From Polyporus tsugae (Eukaryota > Basidiomycota > Agaricomycetes > Polyporales > Polyporaceae), in assembly GCA_024305745.1 (NCBI GenBank), contig JAHRBS010000006.1:374501-438500 (forward strand): a stretch of DNA of 64,000 nt, in the 5' to 3' direction. The notes beneath the pieces are model-generated. The model did no database searches, was not told where the DNA came from, and saw nothing but the letters and a program-made list of their open reading frames with translations. Below, one piece after another: positions 54,433-64,000 of the stretch (its first letter is position 1; every line of letters starts with the position of its first letter). The translations under genes and the position numbers were made by a program.

Positions 54433-56363
54433 CGGTCGGTATCAATCATGAAGTGGAAGAGGAGGGCGGGTGGATGAGGTGGGCTCGATGACAGGGAGGC
54501 CTAAATGATCGTTCGCCAGCCTAACTTGACTGTGGCGCACGGGAGCCCATGAGCCGGCGACCGGGCCCAGACAAAAGTCTAACCAAAGGTTATCACGTCG
54601 ACCCGCTGCGAGTGTTTACTCGAGCGTACACCTCGCATACATCGGTTGACATCAGGAGCGAGATCTGGGGCCTTACCTTCCATCTTCTGAGGGCTTTGTG
54701 TCTAGAGGAGTCTTCGTCGGCGGAGTCGTCGTCCTGGCCCGACGCCTTCCGGCAGGCTTTCTTGTCCATCGTTCCCGGCTGTTGGGGATCAGGGGCCAGC
54801 GAATATGGGCTAATGAACGTTGAACGATCGCGCTTGGACGCTGAAGGAAAAGTGTGTGGAGAAAATGTCGACAAAATGGAGAGACAAGACTTACAAGGCG
54901 TTTGAGACATCGGACGAACACAATAACAAGATCAGTGACGTGACTAGCAATGAAATCTGCCAAACTTTATCTTTCACGAGCGTCAATGTCCAGTGGACGT
55001 TCCTGTACTGTAACACGTATACCTTCTACGACTTGTGACTGTAAGCTTTTGCCAAGGATCAAACGAAGCTTGAGCACTTGAGTATGTTTCAAACTGGAGA
55101 CTGACCCTAAGATGCTTAAACCGAAATAACTATAACTATATCGATCGTGGCGGTGGACGGCCCTTGATAATACTGTAAGTACAGTATTGGCCTTCGAGTC
55201 GGATGTACTTATGTATCATGGTCAGCAACGAAGACTAAGCGGGATGGAGAAGTGATGGAGACTCCACACTATCGGGAGTCCTAGATCCGCTTTGCCTCGA
55301 GTGAGTAATTATGAGAACATCGAGGACAGGCATACGTAGCACGGAGTTATTTAGTATTACATAGAATTCGCGGATGATCGATGATGATTCGATGGGAGAG
55401 ACGACTCGGATGCATGGTAGGTTTGGAGCAAGCCGCCTTCTCCGCTGTCTGCCATTCGAACATCGCCGCATCGGAGTAAGCGAACTTCCTGGTAAGTCTT
55501 CTCGATGTGTGACAAGTCTGTCCCTCCTGCGTACCGCGAGACGCAACATAATCAAGTACCCGCCGGGGAAACATCCTCCGAAAGTGGGGCAAAGTCCTGA
55601 GAGTGGACGCGCACTACACCCAATAAGTCGGTATGAGCTACGTATCTTGTGACTTTCTTTATTTACCTCATCGTGTCCGGTACCCAGCATACTCTTTGCG
55701 TACGTCCGCGCTCAGATAAACTCAGGTGTGAACGCTCCCATGTCTTCTCCGTCCAACCCGGTAGAGCGCGCACCCCAGCTGACCACAAGCTTCTCGAGAG
55801 ACTTGGAACTCTAGTTAGAACAGCCCGGTGGACTCGGATCGCTGCGCACATAGAGTGTCTGTTGGCATCTTCGACTGGACGTCCCTGGGATGAACCCTGG
55901 TATCTGCCCCGCATCCCTGCGGTCTCCTCGCCCTCCGGACGCTCTTCGCCGCGCTGGACAAACCATCCTTTCTATCCTACTCCTCTCGGGTCCCGCTGCT
56001 GCTAGCTTACGCATATTGTGACTCCTCTGACGACCGACATACACTACGACATCCCCCTAATGGAATTTGCGCCTTGTTATCGCCGAACCGATCAGAGGTC
56101 CCCGTCACGCCTCGTTGATGCCTCGGGGAACGACGCATCTGACTCGAACCTCCCCGACGATGGCATCGTCATGGCACACTCTGCTGGTAATGACTCTGCT
56201 TCTCTCAGATGGGCTGACGATGACGAGCTTCTCTGTAGCGTCGCGGGAAGGGCACTCCCCGACGTCGACTGCCAGTTACGATGCGACGCTGCCCCTCCCA
56301 TCTGTATCAAGCCCTGCCAGGAGCACGCCAGAAAATGTCGTCTCCTGCTGGCTCGCATTCGCG
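54433..56363. other. Divergent upstream region; no gene called
   Basis: Holds the upstream regions of DUF6534 copy B and of the membrane-protein gene at 56364. A minus-strand stretch near 54,670-54,850 is mildly protein-like (MDKKACRKASGQDDDSADED) but has no family match and no neighbouring exons. The frame of the downstream membrane protein is open from 56067, so a start upstream of 56364 is possible. Confidence 0.4.
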
Positions 56364-57725
56364 ATGGCACTCGTCCTCTTCGCGGCGTCGATCCTGCCGG
56401 TAACGAGCGCGGCTACCATCACTCTAGACACTACGACTATCACAGAATGCGTCCAATCGACCTTGACCTGGACAGGAGGAAGCCCGCCCTTCAAGCTGAA
56501 AATATCACCACTCAAAGCCGACAACAATTCGGACACCGCGCTGTTACAACAGTACCAGAACTTGCCGACACCATCGTATCCCTGGACGGCTAACTTCACA
56601 GCAGGGACGCGCCTCCAGTTCGACATCACCGACGCTGACGGGGATTCGAGCGGAGATCCGCCTGTGACAGTCCTCGCGGGGTCGGATACGAGTTGCCTCG
56701 GCTCCGCATCTGCGTCTTCGTCGGGCGGATCTACCGCGACGGGAAGCGGAGGGGTTTCAGCTTCTACCGCTTCAGGATCGTCCTCGCCAAACCCCGCCCC
56801 CCTCACTCTGTCGAGGACAGGACTGAGCGCAGGTGCGATTGCCGGAATCGCGGTGGGAGTAGGAGTGATCGCGGTCATCGTCACGGCTCTAACGGTCTGG
56901 TGCCTCCTCAAGCGCCTCCTCCTCAAGCACCGGCGCCATTCTGGCGTACACACTCCGTCTCCCTCGTCCAGCTCGACCCAAGTCCGCGCGGACGAAGTGC
57001 GCATGTCGTGGTACAAACGCGCGGCGCGACGCATGAGCCTGCGCGGGCGCGAGTTCGACATCGACCGGCCCGCGGCGTCGCCCACGTTCTCCGATGCACC
57101 GACCGTCGTGACACAGCGGCGTCCGCTCCGGCCTGTGCTCTCGTACAATGGGATCTCCAGTACGCTCGCAGGCATGGCCCCGGATCCGTATCGGCCGCCC
57201 TCCCAGACGGACTCGGTCATCGTGTCGGGGCCGTCCAGCCCCGCGTCAGATCGGGGCGAGGTCAGCTTCCGTCAGACATCGTACACAGCGCCGTCGCTTC
57301 CGCAGCAATCCACGGCGTCCCTCTCGGATACGCAGTCGCACGGTCGGAAGGCGAAGAGGCCAGCCCACGCGCACAATACGTCCGACTCGTCGAATAGGAG
57401 CGCTGGTACGACTGCCTCGAGCACCGAGCACCGCTCACGAACCACCAGTCCCCTGCTATCCACCGCCCTCTCGCACTCCTCTGGAGATAGGGAGAGCAGG
57501 AGGGACCGCGATACCAGTACACTTGCGAGCACCATTTCGACTCTGAGGACCCCGAGAACGCCGCGGTCACCGAGACACGAAACGGATGGGGGCATACGCC
57601 TGCTAGGAGGTCCGACTGGCTTGGAGGCCGAGGGCGAAGGTGGGAATGTAGGTGTAGTGGTTCACGGAGAGGGGGAGGGCACCGTTACTGTGGTTTCCGG
57701 GTTGCCTCCCCCATACTCTGCGTAG
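56364..57725 (+). CDS. Ser/Thr-rich single-pass membrane protein, WTGG family, PPPY tail
   Basis: 453 aa in one exon. The ATG at 56364 is chosen because it gives a signal peptide (MALVLFAASILPVTSA); the frame is open back to 56067. Extracellular domain: TECVQSTLTWTGGSPPFKL, SYPWTANFTAGTRLQFDITD and DTSCLG, the conserved Cys lying near residues 29 and 111. A Ser/Gly stalk is followed by a helix at about 157-183 (AIAGIAVGVGVIAVIVTALT) and the basic KRLLLKHRRH. The cytosolic tail of about 270 residues is rich in Ser, Arg, Pro and Thr, with an SPTFSDAPTV segment that also occurs, as SPAFSDDAPTV, in the 47 kb protein, so the tails share ancestry. It ends VVSGLPPPYSA. Unlike its relatives there is no intron after the helix. 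Function unknown; PPxY suggests ubiquitin-ligase recognition. Confidence 0.87.
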   Translation: MALVLFAASILPVTSAATITLDTTTITECVQSTLTWTGGSPPFKLKISPLKADNNSDTALLQQYQNLPTPSYPWTANFTAGTRLQFDITDADGDSSGDPPVTVLAGSDTSCLGSASASSSGGSTATGSGGVSASTASGSSSPNPAPLTLSRTGLSAGAIAGIAVGVGVIAVIVTALTVWCLLKRLLLKHRRHSGVHTPSPSSSSTQVRADEVRMSWYKRAARRMSLRGREFDIDRPAASPTFSDAPTVVTQRRPLRPVLSYNGISSTLAGMAPDPYRPPSQTDSVIVSGPSSPASDRGEVSFRQTSYTAPSLPQQSTASLSDTQSHGRKAKRPAHAHNTSDSSNRSAGTTASSTEHRSRTTSPLLSTALSHSSGDRESRRDRDTSTLASTISTLRTPRTPRSPRHETDGGIRLLGGPTGLEAEGEGGNVGVVVHGEGEGTVTVVSGLPPPYSA

Positions 57726-58172
57726 GCTGATTGCTCGGAAAAGCGTAGCCAGTGGATGCCGCCGTGGCGTGTGTTATCTCCTCTATACTTGACATCTCAT
57801 GAGCTCCGCTTCATGGAACGAATGTGTTTGTTGCTTACCAATCTCCCATACGTCCGTGATGCCATTTACAGTATCTTACCGTCTTTTCTATTCATAAATA
57901 ATGTCATGATGCATCGTGCGTCGCTCCGCGACAAAATTAACAGTCCGTTTTCCGTACATGCACAGCGCTGACGGAGCCGGTCCTCGAAGAATTCGAATTC
58001 AGAGCGGTAAATGCGTTATTAGTACGGCTGCACGGTCCTGGTAATACAATCAAGTACAGTAAGGTTCGAACGGGGCAAAAATCTCCCAACCTCGTGACTG
58101 CTGAAATGCCCGGCGTCCAGAGAACCTCGCGATAGTGCCAGTGCCCGCAACTTGGGCCCCAAGTGCCTCCCG
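57726..58172. other. Convergent intergenic region
   Basis: Between the 3' ends of the two neighbouring WTGG-family genes. No gene seen. Confidence 0.5.
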
Positions 58173-59467
58173 TCATGCCTCGGCCCCAAATCGACTCATG
58201 AGTAATCGCGGCTCCCCGTCCGTCTCATGCCCTCCATTCGTGGAAGCATCGAACCCACCAACCGCATCCTTCCCAGTGCCCCTGCCATCTCGCAGCCACG
58301 ACGACTCGGACTTCGATGACCGCTCAGCAGACTGCACGCGTTCTGCAGGGAACGCGGAAGGCAGAGCCACAAGGCTAGCCTCCTGAACGTCTCTAGCGTC
58401 GAGCAGAACCTGTTGCAGCGGGAGACGCCGCTTCTTGCGTGGTTTCTCGTCGGTCCTGGGTGCGAAGCGGACAGAGGACGACGGGGACTCCCGGATGCTC
58501 GTCGGGGGCGACAAGCCTACTACGATGGTCGCCTCGCTGGGCGTGTATGACTGCCTCACCGCGGCGTCCTGTATCGTCGCACTCGCCCCGCGCCGGACGG
58601 TGCCGCTGCGCAAGGGCAGCTCCTTCGCCGCCGGTTGTGGTGAGGCGGACGCGGTTGTGGTAGACCGGCTCTCGTTCCACTGGCAGGGGTTTGGCGATCG
58701 TGGACGAGGAGACTCCAGCAAGTCTGGGGGGTGGGGATGGTCAGAATCGACTTGAACACGGGTTCTGGTCCCCGGGCCTCGCAAAGCAGCCGCGCACCTA
58801 CTGGGGGGCCCGCACGGGTCCGCTCCTGCGTGCGACCTTTGTGGTCCAGGAAAAAGATGATCAGAAGCCCCGCGATAGACAGCATCAAGACCGCAGCTTC
58901 CGCGACGATGGCCGCGACCGCGCCAGGAGGCAGATGGGGCGCCGACGAATCCAAGGAGAGCACGGTGGGGGTTGCTCTGGAAGATGTGGTGGGCACCGCC
59001 GAAATGGATGAACTTGAGCTGGAACTAGAAACGCTCGTGCTCGAGGATGTGCGTTGTAAGCAGGTATCGCTCGAACCCGGCCCGCTGGTTACGTTGAAGT
59101 ATGGACTGTCCGTGCGCGCGCCAGTGTTGTCGGTGAGCGAGACGAAGACGGGCGTACCGAGAGGAGCGTCGACGAACCACTGGAAGCTCGTCCCAGATAT
59201 GCCGGCCACCTCCTCGATGTGATCGCTGACGATCGTGAGGCTGTATTCGGGCACACCGCCCTGCCATGCGATGGCCATATGCTGGCATTGGAAGGCTTGG
59301 AGAGATGAGGACAGTTCGAGCGTTCCATTGGCCGGTGCGGCATGTGCCCCTTGTGCAAGCGAGCTAGCGATAATAGTGTGGAGTACGGCAGCGAGGATGG
59401 TGCAGAAGCGGGGCGGGGAACGGTGGGGGTGGTCTCGATGTCGTGCGCTTCCCGGCTTCCGACCCAT
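58173..59467 (-). CDS. Divergent WTGG-family single-pass membrane protein without PPxY
   Basis: 406 aa from two exons, 58798-59467 and 58173-58723 (74-nt intron GTGCGC..CCCCAG, phase 1, after the helix as in its relatives). N-terminus: a basic stretch then FCTILAAVLHTIIASSLAQG, a likely signal or anchor. Domain: AFQCQHMAIAWQGGVPEYSL (the WTGG motif changed to WQGG), TSFQWFVDAPLGTPVFVSLTD and DTCLQ, then a Ser run. The helix is at about 183-205 (AAIVAEAAVLMLSIAGLLII) followed by HKGR. The tail of about 195 residues is Ser/Arg/Pro-rich (ESPSSSVRFAPRTDEKPRKKRR) and has no PPxY. Convergent with the 56 kb paralog. If the intron were retained, translation would end about 60 residues later in another frame. 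Confidence 0.78.
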
Positions 59468-59975
59468 GCCTGCCTCATCTCTGTCGTGAGTCTATTTGAA
59501 GAGGCACAGGGAGGAAAAGGTCTTCGCACCTTCACAGGCCCCGGATCCTGTTATGGCTACGTAATCCTCCGATGGTCTAAATTTGCACGATTCTCGAAAA
59601 CGATGCTGCCCAGCACGCATCGTCTGGCCAAAACAAACGCCGCCGTGCAGGTGAAAACTACAAGACCGGGAGTAGCAGGGTGAGGACGGAGACGGCGGCA
59701 GTTACACAATGCTCAGAGGAGGGCATGGCAATGGGCGAAGTACGCAGCAGTAGGTTACCAACATCCTTCCGCCTACCTTAATATTACCCTCGTAGCCGCG
59801 ATCTCAATCCGACGGCGCCTGAACAGAAAACAGAGACACCGCCCAACGTCAAACCTAGTTCTCGGCGTCATTGCCCTCGCTTCATATGGTTTTCTGCTCT
59901 CTGAATAAACGTGAGATTACCGAGACCAATACAAAGCGGAAATGGGATCACAAGCGAGCCTTGAGCGAGGAACTG
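59468..59975. other. Intergenic
   Basis: Upstream of the divergent WTGG-family gene and downstream of the aldehyde dehydrogenase gene. No gene seen. Confidence 0.45.
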
Positions 59976-62348
59976 CTACAACAGTCGTTGAGTAACATCC
60001 ACGCGCGTCAGCAACATGAAAGCTACGTTGAATAGGCGACTGATCACTACAATTCCCACCTTTGCGTTCCGCTCTTCTTCCCCGGGCGAGGCGGCAGTGA
60101 TGGGAGCAGGGCGTTGAGCGGGGCGATGGACTGGCGGCGACCCCTGAGCTTTGCGCCACACAAGCCGGGAATGGGTAGATGGACGCACCTTGTACGGAGG
60201 GTACCTGCACCCGAACCCCAACTTGTCGACCCTGAGAGATGCCAGTTTGCGCTTTGCACGGCGGGGCGTAACCAAATGAAGGAACTTACCAGCTCGGGTT
60301 GTCGATACAGGCGCGCTTGTGGCTGAACTGTTCAAACATGTCGAAGCCCGTGTAGTATCCATCTGCGAGACCGATGCCTTAGCGCGGCGTCGTTTAGAGA
60401 CCCCTGAATACCTACATCCACTTGGTCCAACACCGCCCATAGGAAGGCCAGGAACTGCGAACCAGACATTGAATCGTGCCATACCGAGAGACGAGCACTT
60501 GTGTTAGACGCACCCCCGACGATGATCATCGTATCATTTGCAACGAACGAGCCGCTCTTCGTGTTGTTAAGGACTGCAAAACGGTCAGAGTGAATGGGTC
60601 ACACGTGCAGCCACTAAGGAACCAAGACTCACCCTTATTCTGGAACGCCTTGTCCTTCGAAAACACGTACACGACGAGCGGATGGTCCCGGCGGTTGATG
60701 AAGCTCAGTGCCTCGTCGGTGTTCTTCACGGGGACCACCAGAAGCACAGGACCGAAAATCTCCCTACGCCGCAGTCAGAGCCGGTTCAATATCCAACGAA
60801 ACCCGCACGACTCACTCGCTCATCAGCGAGTCATCCCCAGACACGTCTCTGACGAGCGTCGGGGCGACGTATTTCTTCGCGACGTCGACGTCGCCTCCGA
60901 ACACAACCTTGCCCTTCGTGTTATCGAGAAGGTTCTTGATCCGCTGCACGTGCGATTCGCCGACAATGCGAGCGAAGGAATCTGACTTCTCGGGGCCATC
61001 AGGGTAAAACTCACGGTATCTGTACAAATGGCCGCATACGTCAGTTGCACCGTTATGCACCGCGATAGCGGTATGCGCGACTTACACATCCTTGACTGCG
61101 TTAACGAACGCGTCTTGGTGCTCCTCTGGCACCAGGACGTACTCGGGGCACACGCAGACCTGTCCGGAGTTGAGGCAGCGACCCCATAAAATTCGCTTGG
61201 CGGCGAGCTTGAGGTCACTCTTGGGATCGAGGACAACTGGGTTCTTCCCTGCACCAATATGTTAGCCACAATGCATTCGTCCTGAGTGAGCATGGAGTTA
61301 GAAGCATACCGCCAAGCTAGTCAATGCCACAATCAGCAAGGGAATGCTGACCACAAAGATGCGCAGGCGTACCTCAAGCGTCAGCGGGGTGAGATTCTTC
61401 GCGGCAGCTGCGGCGACAATCCGGGCGATGCGGCCGTTGCCTGTGTACAAAACTAACCGCGGGCCATGAGGTTAAACAAAGACAGAGAGAAAATACAAGG
61501 CAGGACGCACTATGGTCCCACTGGAGCTCGAGAAGCTGCCATACGCCATCGTTGAACCACTGACGAGAACGCTAGGATATGTGGTTTCACCCACCTTGGT
61601 AGTTTCAGGGACGCCCCCATTCACGACCTGGTACAATTCCGGGTCGAGGTACTTTGGAAAGAGTTCCGCGAACAGCGCGCTCGTCGCGGGGGTCTGCTCC
61701 GACGGCTTGAGCACCACGGCGTTCCCGGCCGCAATCGCGCCAATCTGGGAACGGAGACTTCTCCGTGAGAAAAGAATCTCCTCATGTCCAAGTCGCACGT
61801 ACGAGAGGAGACATGGTCATGACGACAGGTCCGTTGAAAGGCGCGATGATGAGGACGACGCCTTTGGCTTCGTGTCTGTACTTGGGACCCATGGCCCAGA
61901 ACCTGAAGTCGAACTCTGCTTTCTTGGTCGCAGTCCATTTGCCGAGGGAGCCGTACGCCTTGGTCACGTCAATATAGACAGGGGAGAAGTCTAAGCTAGC
62001 AAGGGAGGGATGTCAGAAAGCTCGTTCTTAGAAACCCATGGGACAGTCCACGTACAAGTCGGTCTCGAGGTGCGGTCGCCCAAGATCCTGCATGAGCGCC
62101 TCCCTCAGGCGGAGCTCGTTGTCCTTAAGCAAGTACCCGACCTGGGCGATCTGCTCTTTCCTGAAGGCGACAGACTTGGTCCTTCCGGACTCGAACGCCC
62201 CACGCGCATGTCCATGAATCTGGAAGCCCCAATGCTCGAGTATGAGTGGGGTTAAGCGCGTTATGACACGACAACAGCAGATCACCTTCGGTATATCATC
62301 AATCGCCGTATAAGCGAGTGTGGCCATGGTGGAGTGGTTGGTGGTCAA
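59976..62348 (-). CDS. Aldehyde dehydrogenase, ALDH3 / fatty aldehyde dehydrogenase type
   Basis: Heavily spliced. Start [14 protein letters not shown] (ATG 62325-62327; an in-frame ATG at 62348 is possible). Then [91 protein letters not shown], a short exon [32 protein letters not shown], a 7-nt exon, and GGKNPVVLD. Joined, these give the ELGGKNP motif with its catalytic Glu. Next, [16 protein letters not shown] with the catalytic Cys, [39 protein letters not shown] and [14 protein letters not shown], then YPPYK. The likely reaction is NAD(P)-dependent oxidation of medium or long aliphatic aldehydes to acids. The 3' end is less sure; a frame ending at 59976 with a hydrophobic [15 protein letters not shown] fits a C-terminal membrane anchor as in fatty aldehyde dehydrogenases. 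No damage seen. Confidence 0.88.
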
Positions 62349-63198
62349 TAAGACCTCGGTATGTCGGTCTTACGTTGGAAAACGGCTGGGACTGACTTTC
62401 CCTACGGGTTACGGGTTGAGTTGAACTTGACGTTGAAACCTCGAAACGGTGATCGGAGCCAAACGTGGGACTGAATTTGAGCGGAGTAATAATCGGAGTC
62501 TTGGATCATAATTTCTCCCTCAACAGGCGAGCACAAAGCCGTTAACTCCGCCCAGAATTGTGTGTTCCGACGCGCGTCGTTGAACTTGTATTGTTCCAAA
62601 CCAAGTTCCAATTTTAACTGTTCCAAACCTCCAACGAGTTACGAATTGCCCTCTTTCTATCTCTGTGTCGGGTTCCAAAAGGTTTCTTTGGTATCCACTT
62701 TAGACTTGAAGAACCGCAGCAATCAAACCCACCTGTCTCGGTTTCTTGGTATCATCCCGTCTCGACGCACGCGCCGCCTTGAAAGCCCTGCCAGTGGGCC
62801 TCAGACACGTCGAAGACCTAGTCTCAGTCCCGGAGCTAAGGGATAAGGGGGACTCGTCAAGATACGCGCAATTGCCCCCAACCCCATGCGAGTACTCGTC
62901 CATACGATACGACACCGCAGGAGGCTGAAACGAAGACTGCGACCAATTCAGTCTCCCAGACGTCATTCCCAGTAACACTTCCATGTGGTGTTGCGCATAC
63001 GAGTTCGACCTCGCTGGCGACGTGGTAAAGGACAACTGCACCGAATTCGTGGAGGGCGACGGCGTGATCTACCTACTGACGATGCCTCGCTGTCGAATGC
63101 AAGGTTTTGCGTAGATGTAGGTACCGCTGTGGTGGAACTTAGGCCAATGTTAACGGAAGGTAGATTGGTTTTAGCACAGAACGGCCGACATTGATAGG
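62349..63198. promoter_or_regulatory. Upstream region of the aldehyde dehydrogenase; no gene seen
   Basis: Between the ALDH start and the 3' end of the last BTB gene. Several near-repeats of TTGTTCCAAACC/TGTTCCAAACCT at 62,585-62,635 are the only pattern noted. Confidence 0.4.
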
Positions 63199-63988
63199 TT
63201 ACTGTGGTAATTCATGCACGCAGAACTCATCCACCAAATTGTCCCACAGATCTTGTCGCATGCTAGCTATTGCATCAGGTAACGAAATGCGGCAGTCGTC
63301 ACAAAGTTCCCCGCGACGATTTTCATCGGACTCTGCTTCGTACTCCAAACATTGCGACAGTAAGCCAAGTGGATCCTTCTTCGGCCCGGTCCAGGATGAC
63401 CATACCGAGGTGATCAACCCCCGCAAGAAGAACCAGCAAGGCGACCTGGATACGGCTTTAGGATCGCCAATCGTTCTCGCGTAACAATGTGGGCTCAAAA
63501 GCTGGGATGGGGAGGGGTGGTATTCGAGCAAACCGTCCAAGCCCTTTATGTACCGCAACAGTGTATGCGTGTCCAAAAGCGACCACCGCGCGAACAGCGT
63601 CCCCGCGACGTTCATCCTCCACGGACAGTCCCAACTGTCATAGGGCGCTATAGACAAGAGGTGATAGTACGCCCCCCGAAGGATCTGGTGGCACCCAAAT
63701 TCTTGCGCGAACACGATGGCGGAGGCGGGCTCGGGGAGGTGATCGGAGAGAGGCTGGTAGCCCTCCCCAGCCTCCTTCCCGCGATTCGTGGTCTCGAGCC
63801 TTTCCTTGATCGCTTGGATCTCGGTTTGGAAAAAGTCCCAATCCTCGAGAGTGGTGGGCCAGTCCGATGCAACCACCTTGACGAGGTGCTCCCGGAGGTT
63901 CTCGATGCAGTACTTGTTGGCCAAGCGTATGACGCCACTGACGACGAGCGGGGTGTTGGGATCGAACCGCCTGAACGTCATCTGGCTG
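63199..63988 (-). CDS. BTB-family gene, second exon only, cut by the window edge
   Basis: Open from the probable acceptor (GAGCAG, just above 63988) to the stop at 63199: QMTFRRFDPNTPLVVSGVIR, NKYCIENLREHLVK, DWPTTLEDWDFFQTEIQ, LPEPASAIVFAQEFGCHQIL, RWSLLDTHTLLRYI, DPLGLLSQCLEYE, ELCDDCRISL, then NLVDEFCVHELPQ-stop. It carries the same order of motifs as the BTB copies at 22 and 40 kb, including the Cys pair near the end, with no stop or frameshift. The BTB domain itself must lie beyond base 64000. An insertion near 63,400-63,500 (SPCWFFLRGLITSVWSSWTG) distinguishes it. Confidence 0.82.
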
Positions 63989-64000
63989 CTCAAGGTTTGA

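Noticed and set aside
54673..54963. Minus-strand acidic/basic frame (ASGQDDDSADED)
   Set aside because: Protein-like composition but no recognised family, no clear start or splice partners.

Overview
The window looks like a piece of an Agaricomycete (mushroom-forming basidiomycete) nuclear genome, perhaps Polyporales. That is an inference from dense short introns of about 50-80 nt with GT..AG ends and CTAAC-like branch points, and from families typical of that group: HET-domain proteins, BTB proteins with a long C-terminal domain, 7-TM DUF6534-type proteins, Ser/Thr-rich single-pass membrane proteins, an OTT_1508-like deaminase and tandem 2OG-Fe(II) dioxygenases. Nothing prokaryotic, and no clear RNA gene, was seen. 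Gene models below are hand-spliced from the sequence.

Layout. 0-3 kb: no convincing gene. 3-7 kb: three members of one family of secreted or membrane proteins (here the 'WTGG family': a conserved Cys just before an (I/L/F)TW(T/S)GG..PY.L motif and a second Cys about 70 residues later). They are a membrane protein, a short secreted form on the minus strand, and a decayed copy. 7-9.5 kb: an unrecognised decayed remnant and a decayed membrane-protein remnant. 9.9-11.5 kb: a multi-domain ubiquitin fusion gene broken by a stop codon and a frameshift. 11.9-16.3 kb: three HET genes in tandem; a near-perfect 1,093-bp direct duplication has made the middle gene a chimera of its neighbours. 16.4-20 kb: apparently empty.

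20-27 kb: a membrane protein with a C-terminal PPPPY motif, a convergent broken BTB gene, a BTB fragment, and a damaged OTT_1508-like deaminase gene. 27.4-29.8 kb: two ordinary lipid-type enzymes (a 17-beta-HSD/3-ketoacyl-CoA-reductase-like SDR and an isoprenylcysteine-methyltransferase-like protein). 30.4-35.6 kb: two damaged 2OG-Fe(II) dioxygenase genes plus a relic of another; the only intact copy lies at 43.9-45.5 kb. Between them (36.4-41.2 kb) lie further decayed copies of the same membrane-protein/BTB pair, so this pair was duplicated as a block.

47-59.5 kb: three more WTGG membrane proteins flank two tandem DUF6534-type genes. 60-62.3 kb: a well-preserved fatty-aldehyde-dehydrogenase-like gene. 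The right edge cuts a BTB gene whose visible part is intact.

Overall this is an accessory, birth-and-death region: several families are present in 2-6 copies and most extra copies carry nonsense, frameshift, splice-site or start-codon damage. The most interesting threads are (i) two otherwise unlike single-pass membrane families that share a C-terminal PPPY tail, the classic ligand of WW-domain (Rsp5/Nedd4-type) ubiquitin ligases, next to BTB genes (potential CUL3 adaptors) and a ubiquitin fusion; and (ii) the HET array with a hydrophobic insert inside the HET domain and a fresh chimeric gene.
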